From NCBI RefSeq assembly GCF_030936135.1, contig NC_082611.1:12353001-12417000 (forward strand): 64,000 nucleotides of DNA, read 5' to 3'. Source of the DNA: Gavia stellata (taxonomy: Eukaryota > Chordata > Aves > Gaviiformes > Gaviidae). Positions 59,628 to 64,000 of this stretch are shown one piece after another (within the stretch, counting starts at the first letter, position 1; every line of letters begins with the position of its first letter). The position numbers and the translations under genes are program-made. The notes under the pieces are model-generated. The model did no database searches, was not told the DNA's origin, and saw nothing but the letters and a program-made list of their open reading frames with translations.

Positions 59628-59850
59628 GTTATGCCAGGTAGGTCAGCTCCTGTTACAGAGGAATTAGGATACGCAGTTGATGCAAAGTGCAGCTTCTCAG
59701 TGCATGCAGTTGCAAACAAAGCTTATTTCATCCTCATCAGGGTGTTTTCTGATGAGTCATGTGCATGTGACCAGGTTCTTCACAGTATAGAGATTCTTCT
59801 GCTGGTTACACACATCATAAGCATAGTCCATAGAGATGTGTTGTTCCAAG

Positions 59851-60114
59851 TTAGCTATGTACTTCTGTGCCATTTGGAGTTAGCTTAGCTTTCCTCTCTA
59901 CACAAGGTCCTTTAGCAGAGTACTGCACCAGAAGAAAGGGCTCTTTGGTTTCTCCTTCACCCACGATGCTTTCCTCATCTTCAGACTGGCTGATCCTCTG
60001 CAGACGCAGGTAACACCAGCAGCCCAGTATCAAGGCACCAAGAGCTGCAATAGCAATCAGAATAACAATAACAGTCACCACTCCAGTGGTGGGGCTATGA
60101 TCCATAATAGACAT
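59851..60114 (-). CDS. SNN: SNN, stannin
   Basis: One exon encodes the full 87-residue protein, starting MSIMDHSPTTG. A single transmembrane helix covers about residues 12-31 (VVTVIVILIAIAALGALILG), directly followed by the C32-W-C34 metal-binding CxC motif. The cytosolic tail has QSEDEESIVGEGETKEPFLL and ends TPNGTEVHS. It is near-identical to mammalian stannin (88 residues), one residue shorter near KLTPNG. Family knowledge: a small mitochondrial/endomembrane protein that mediates cell sensitivity to organotin compounds and can dealkylate them in vitro. The chosen ATG has A at -3 (ACCATGT); a second in-frame ATG is Met4. It converges with TXNDC11. Confidence 0.97.
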   Translation of the reverse strand: MSIMDHSPTTGVVTVIVILIAIAALGALILGCWCYLRLQRISQSEDEESIVGEGETKEPFLLVQYSAKGPCVERKAKLTPNGTEVHS

Positions 60115-60193
60115 GGTCAATATTTCAGATTGTCCAACTTCTTTAAGGAGATTCTTCTGTCCTCACTATCAGGCTTGCTGCATCTTCAAATTC
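60115..60193 (-). other. SNN: SNN 5' UTR part of the coding exon, with splice acceptor
   Basis: On the minus strand TTTTTTCTACTACAG precedes GAATTTG, an excellent acceptor that places the exon start at 60193. This matches the known SNN layout of a non-coding first exon and one coding exon. Confidence 0.75.
60169..60183 (-). promoter_or_regulatory. SNN: Short upstream ORF in SNN leader
   Basis: ATG CAG CAA GCC TGA: a four-codon ORF in the same frame as stannin, 54 nt before its start. It may lower or condition translation of SNN; no proof from sequence. Confidence 0.6.
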
Positions 60194-63100
60194 CTGTAGT
60201 AGAAAAAATAGACACTTCATTAAGTTGCACAGTTTTACCATATTCAGCAACATTATATTCCTGGTTGGTATCCTTCACAATGGCACAGGACCCTCTTGCA
60301 TTCAGTGCTTTGAGCTTTTCACACTCCTGCAGTTCTTACTCATTTTAAGCTGTTTATTCAAACTGCCTTTGAAGATGCAGGTTTTTACATCTAAACTACA
60401 GCAAATGAAAGCTAAACTTACTTCAACTCTTGACATGCTTGTCAAGATAGCACATGGTCAGCCTGCTAAGAGGTAAAAATTTTTATTAGGAGACAGAAGA
60501 CAAGACACAACACATAATGGACTGTATGGAAGTTATACAGTTTAGTATGGAGAGATTTAAGACTATTTAATACAAATGCTAAATCATGTGTGAGTGCTCA
60601 AATCCATGAGGGGGTAGCAATTCAGCTACCTTTCATTTTCCTAAAGGAATCCTACAGAAACAGTACATTTTAGAGTCAGAAGTCTGGCCCTTTTTAAAAT
60701 TTAGTTTACAAACATCCTTCTTACATACTAACAGTTCCAGGATTGGTAAGCTAATTGCAATGCTAATGCATTACAATAAGCCTGTCCGTAACACTGGTCT
60801 GTTTGGAAGGGTTGACTACATGGTAATTAGTTGTTCATTGAGCTGATAAAAACAGCAGATGTTGCTTCATATGCATTTTTCATAAAAAGCAGGTAGAGCT
60901 AGATTTATTGAAGACTAACAGAACACAAGGGGAAAACATTATTTTAAGCTTCTGCTCCTCTTAGTGGCTTTGAAACCACAAGAGCAAGGTAGTGTTAGGA
61001 CTGCAGCTGAAATTGGAACAGGCAGCAGGCAGGAAAATGGGAGAGAGGAGGAGCTCCAAGACTTCCTTAATCTGCTGCAGAGTTTTGGCAGGACAAAGAT
61101 ATACAGGGAATGTCTTTTGCTACTTCCAAATTCACAACGCTACTTAAGGGGCCATGTGAGCCTTGCCTTAAATTTCAAAGTTACTGTTCACACAGTTGGC
61201 AGCTTTCCATTCCTCCACTTCAACTAGGACAAAAGACAAAGTCATTCATTACCTTTTCTTTCCTATTCCCCTAGCTCTTTAACAAGATAGAAACTCATGG
61301 AAGACTTTAATAGAGACCAGAGCCAGTCCTACCCAGCAACATCTTACCTCTGTATTGCTGTAGAAATCAGGTTAGGGCTCAATTCTACAATTTCAGGTAC
61401 AACGGACAGAGTCCCTAGTGGTTCTGGGGTTAGCTGCAAGTGCAAAGCAACAGTATCTGCATTTCACCTGACATGTAGCCAGTGACTGGCAATGGAATAA
61501 TAGGAATATCTTCTGGCTGCTGTAAGTGCCAGTCAATTGAGGGCCACATACCTTTCCAGGAAAGGCTCTTCCTCACTATCCTTGTGGCAGTCTTTCAGCT
61601 GCAACAGCAGAATCCCCATACAAACCCCTCAGGAGGGGTCAGTCTTAACCAACCTCCAGCCAGAACCATTAGGTTATTGTGAGTGTTATCCACTGCACTT
61701 GAATTCTCACCAGCATTTCAACATGAAAAAGTCAAGGCAATTACAGGAATAGCTTCACCAACAGAACTCAAGCTAGAGACTAAGTTTATTCCTTAACATC
61801 TCACAGAATGTTAGACTCATGCACACTTCCACATAGCCATTTCAGCAAGGACACATCCACTAACGAGAAGTTCAGCATGAGTATCATTAGGGGCCAGTGT
61901 CACATAATTAACTTGCACACACTCTGGCTAGATTTCCAGCCCTGTAAACTACAGCAACCAATAGCTTGTAGCATACCTGATACAACCAACTAAGTCCTGC
62001 AGACCCAATTTTGCCCAAGTAATAAAAACAAAACTAATCACACCCTCAGCAGAGCTATGTGCCCACTGCAGCCAGAGATGTGTATGATTTTTTGTCGTGA
62101 TCACCTTGGTTCTGCAATGCTTATTCAGTGCAGTGTAATCAGCTGTGAGTAATTAAGAGTGACTTTCACATAGTTCATTTTCCTCAGGGCATGTCTGAAC
62201 TGCAGCACTGTTTTATCTAGCCACAACAGTACAGCATCAGCATAAAAGATGGTTTACCTTGCTTCTCATGCAGGCACTGCATGTCCACATTAAGCCCTGT
62301 TCTGCAGCTTGCACAATTGCTAGCAGCAATGACAACCTACTAGCACTGTTTCTCTACAGCAGTTTTGTGCAGCACATAACCTTACATTAGAACTAAACAG
62401 TTACCATCACCTAGAAAATAGCTTTTAATACTGGAAACTAGCATTGCAAATGCTACCCCTCTGCTAGACTTCAAGTGAGTAGACAGCACCAGCTATATAA
62501 GGTGTGAAACTTTGCACATCACCATCCTCTGCATCACCAGGATCTTCTGGCAAGCTCTTTTTAGACCTCAGCATAATAGCTAACAAGGCAGAGCTTTGCA
62601 AGGTCGTCTTTGAGAAAGAAGTTTGAAAGCAAGAGCTAGATATTAGGTCCAGGTAACAAAGGACCTACACCTACCTGGACTGTAAGAGAATATATTTCTG
62701 CTTCCCCCTTTTTGACAGCCGCAGACTGCAATGGTCTCAGCTTGATCTGGAAAACACAGGCAGGTCTGCAAGTTCCTATTTGAGGGAAAAACGGGGCTCT
62801 TTAAGGGTGCAGACCTCTGTCCTGAGACAAGGCTTTCTCTTATCAGGTTACACACTGGGCTCTTGCCATTCCCACTTCTTTTGGGATCCTGAGGAATACA
62901 GCTGTACCAGGAAGACCACTGTTTGGGAAGGTGCTTTTTCTGAACAAAGCATGCACAGGAGCAGTTCAGAGGAGTTGAGAGGTAGGCATTTATTGCTGTC
63001 CTGGTGTGAAGAGCTGCATAGTACTTTCTTAATTCTTATTTACTGGTCTTGAACAATTCTGTTTAACAGCACAATTACTGCTTAATAACACTGCTACTGC

Positions 63101-64000
63101 TTGCTTGGAGTTGTGAGGCAGTTTAACCCATACTTCCACCTTTTGTATACTTTCAATATCAGGATTTTTCCAAAGATCAGACCCAAGTCTCCATCAGTCT
63201 TATTTCTCCACAGGCACTGGGAAGAACCTTGCAGGCCCACATGCACTCCTTGAGTGGGGGACTTCAGTCACTGGCAACTCCCACACAGCTAATGCTTCCA
63301 GAATATATGAAGTTCTACAGCAGATGCCAGTCAGGAGTATAAGTAGAGAGTTTCAAGGTGCAGAGCTGGCCAGGAAGAACATGCTGATCATTTTGGGTAT
63401 GACAGCTCTGTTTCTTTATCCTCTGCTCTAGCAAGTCAACTCAGCTTAGTCATGACAGCTCCTTCTAGAATAAATTCACATGAATCCTTTAAAAAAAGGA
63501 CCGATTTTACAACTGGGAAATCATCTTTTCTTGTAGAAGTCTTGCTCCTAACTTTACACACAATGAAGAATATTATCAGACTCATCCTTCCAGTCTAAGG
63601 GGTCATTTGTATTTATTATCACCAACTAAATAGAAGAGCTCTTTAAGACAACTGAGATTTTAAAGTAATAAATATAAGCAGAACAGTAAGTTGGAGGACC
63701 TGACCTTGAGGCAGGATGTTATACATGAATGCTCACTCTGTTTACACTAGAAAGTTACTTCTAGCTGGGTTAGGCTCTCCTGTGTCTCAAGTGATTTTGC
63801 TTTGATATGGCAAGGTAGGAAGTGTTAGAGATGGAGAACTAGGACCTCCAGGATGCACGAGACTCATTTACCCTTATTAAGAAATTTCCAGTCCAAATTT
63901 GAGTGTAACACAGCAACTTACAGATTCCTCTTAAGATCTTTCTTGGCCAAATCCATAGGTTTTACACCTTCAAAATTCTGAATGCTTTTTGATTTGATTA
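60194..64000 (-). other. SNN: SNN 5' intron (no gene seen)
   Basis: 3.8 kb without a CpG island, conserved ORF or RNA gene on either strand. It is interpreted as the intron separating the SNN coding exon from an upstream first exon beyond 64000. Small ORFs here look like chance. Confidence 0.6.

Larger units (their letters stand above)
57360..59850 (-). other. SNN: SNN 3' UTR (probable)
   Basis: No credible ORF on either strand. The stretch between the SNN stop and the minus-strand poly(A) signal is inferred to be the long SNN 3' UTR. It contains a perfect 20-bp palindrome at 59608-59627. Transcription evidence is not available from sequence. Confidence 0.55.

Noticed and set aside
1-64000. 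CRISPR arrays, bacterial operons, tRNA or rRNA genes, endogenous retrovirus coding regions
   Set aside because: No spaced repeats, cloverleaf-like tRNA boxes, rRNA segments or recognisable gag/pol/env frames were seen; the window is ordinary vertebrate gene territory.

Overview
This is vertebrate nuclear DNA. Long AT-rich introns with GT-AG borders, a CpG island and poly(A) signals rule out bacteria, and the encoded proteins are unmistakably vertebrate. The gene set (ZC3H7A, TXNDC11, SNN) is the block I know from human 16p13. The fairly compact introns, the low visible repeat load and the presence of an old CR1-like LINE fit a sauropsid, most likely a bird. That taxonomic call is inference. 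I joined the exons by hand from splice sites, reading frame and remembered family sequences.

Layout. 1-813 is the 5' intron of ZC3H7A, whose non-coding first exon lies left of the window. 850-22334 (+) carries 22 coding exons of ZC3H7A, a 972-residue CCCH zinc-finger RNA-binding protein; its 3' UTR runs to about 23.07 kb. After about 1.1 kb of spacer, a CpG island (about 24.18-25.87 kb) holds the promoter and first exon of TXNDC11. The 12 TXNDC11 coding exons span 24696-57324 (+) and encode a 911-residue ER membrane protein with thioredoxin-like domains and a C-terminal coiled coil. SNN (stannin) is on the minus strand; its single coding exon is 59851-60114 and its 3' UTR runs left toward TXNDC11. 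TXNDC11 and SNN converge, and their apparent poly(A) signals lie only 13 bp apart at 57376-57400, so the mature 3' ends probably overlap. From 60194 to the end is the SNN 5' intron.

The three genes share no operon-like function. ZC3H7A is linked to pre-miRNA binding and regulation, TXNDC11 to ER redox and ER-associated degradation, and stannin is a small metal/organotin-responsive membrane protein. Their proximity is conserved synteny.

Non-genic points of interest are an ancient minus-strand CR1-like reverse-transcriptase fragment in TXNDC11 intron 4, an isolated CpG-rich patch with a CTCF-like motif in the same intron, a perfect 20-bp palindrome in the SNN 3' UTR, two independent 33-bp tandem duplications in ZC3H7A introns, and a G14 run starting 9 bases into TXNDC11 intron 1. 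I found no undescribed gene system; the window looks like ordinary, well-conserved vertebrate gene territory with a few regulatory curiosities.
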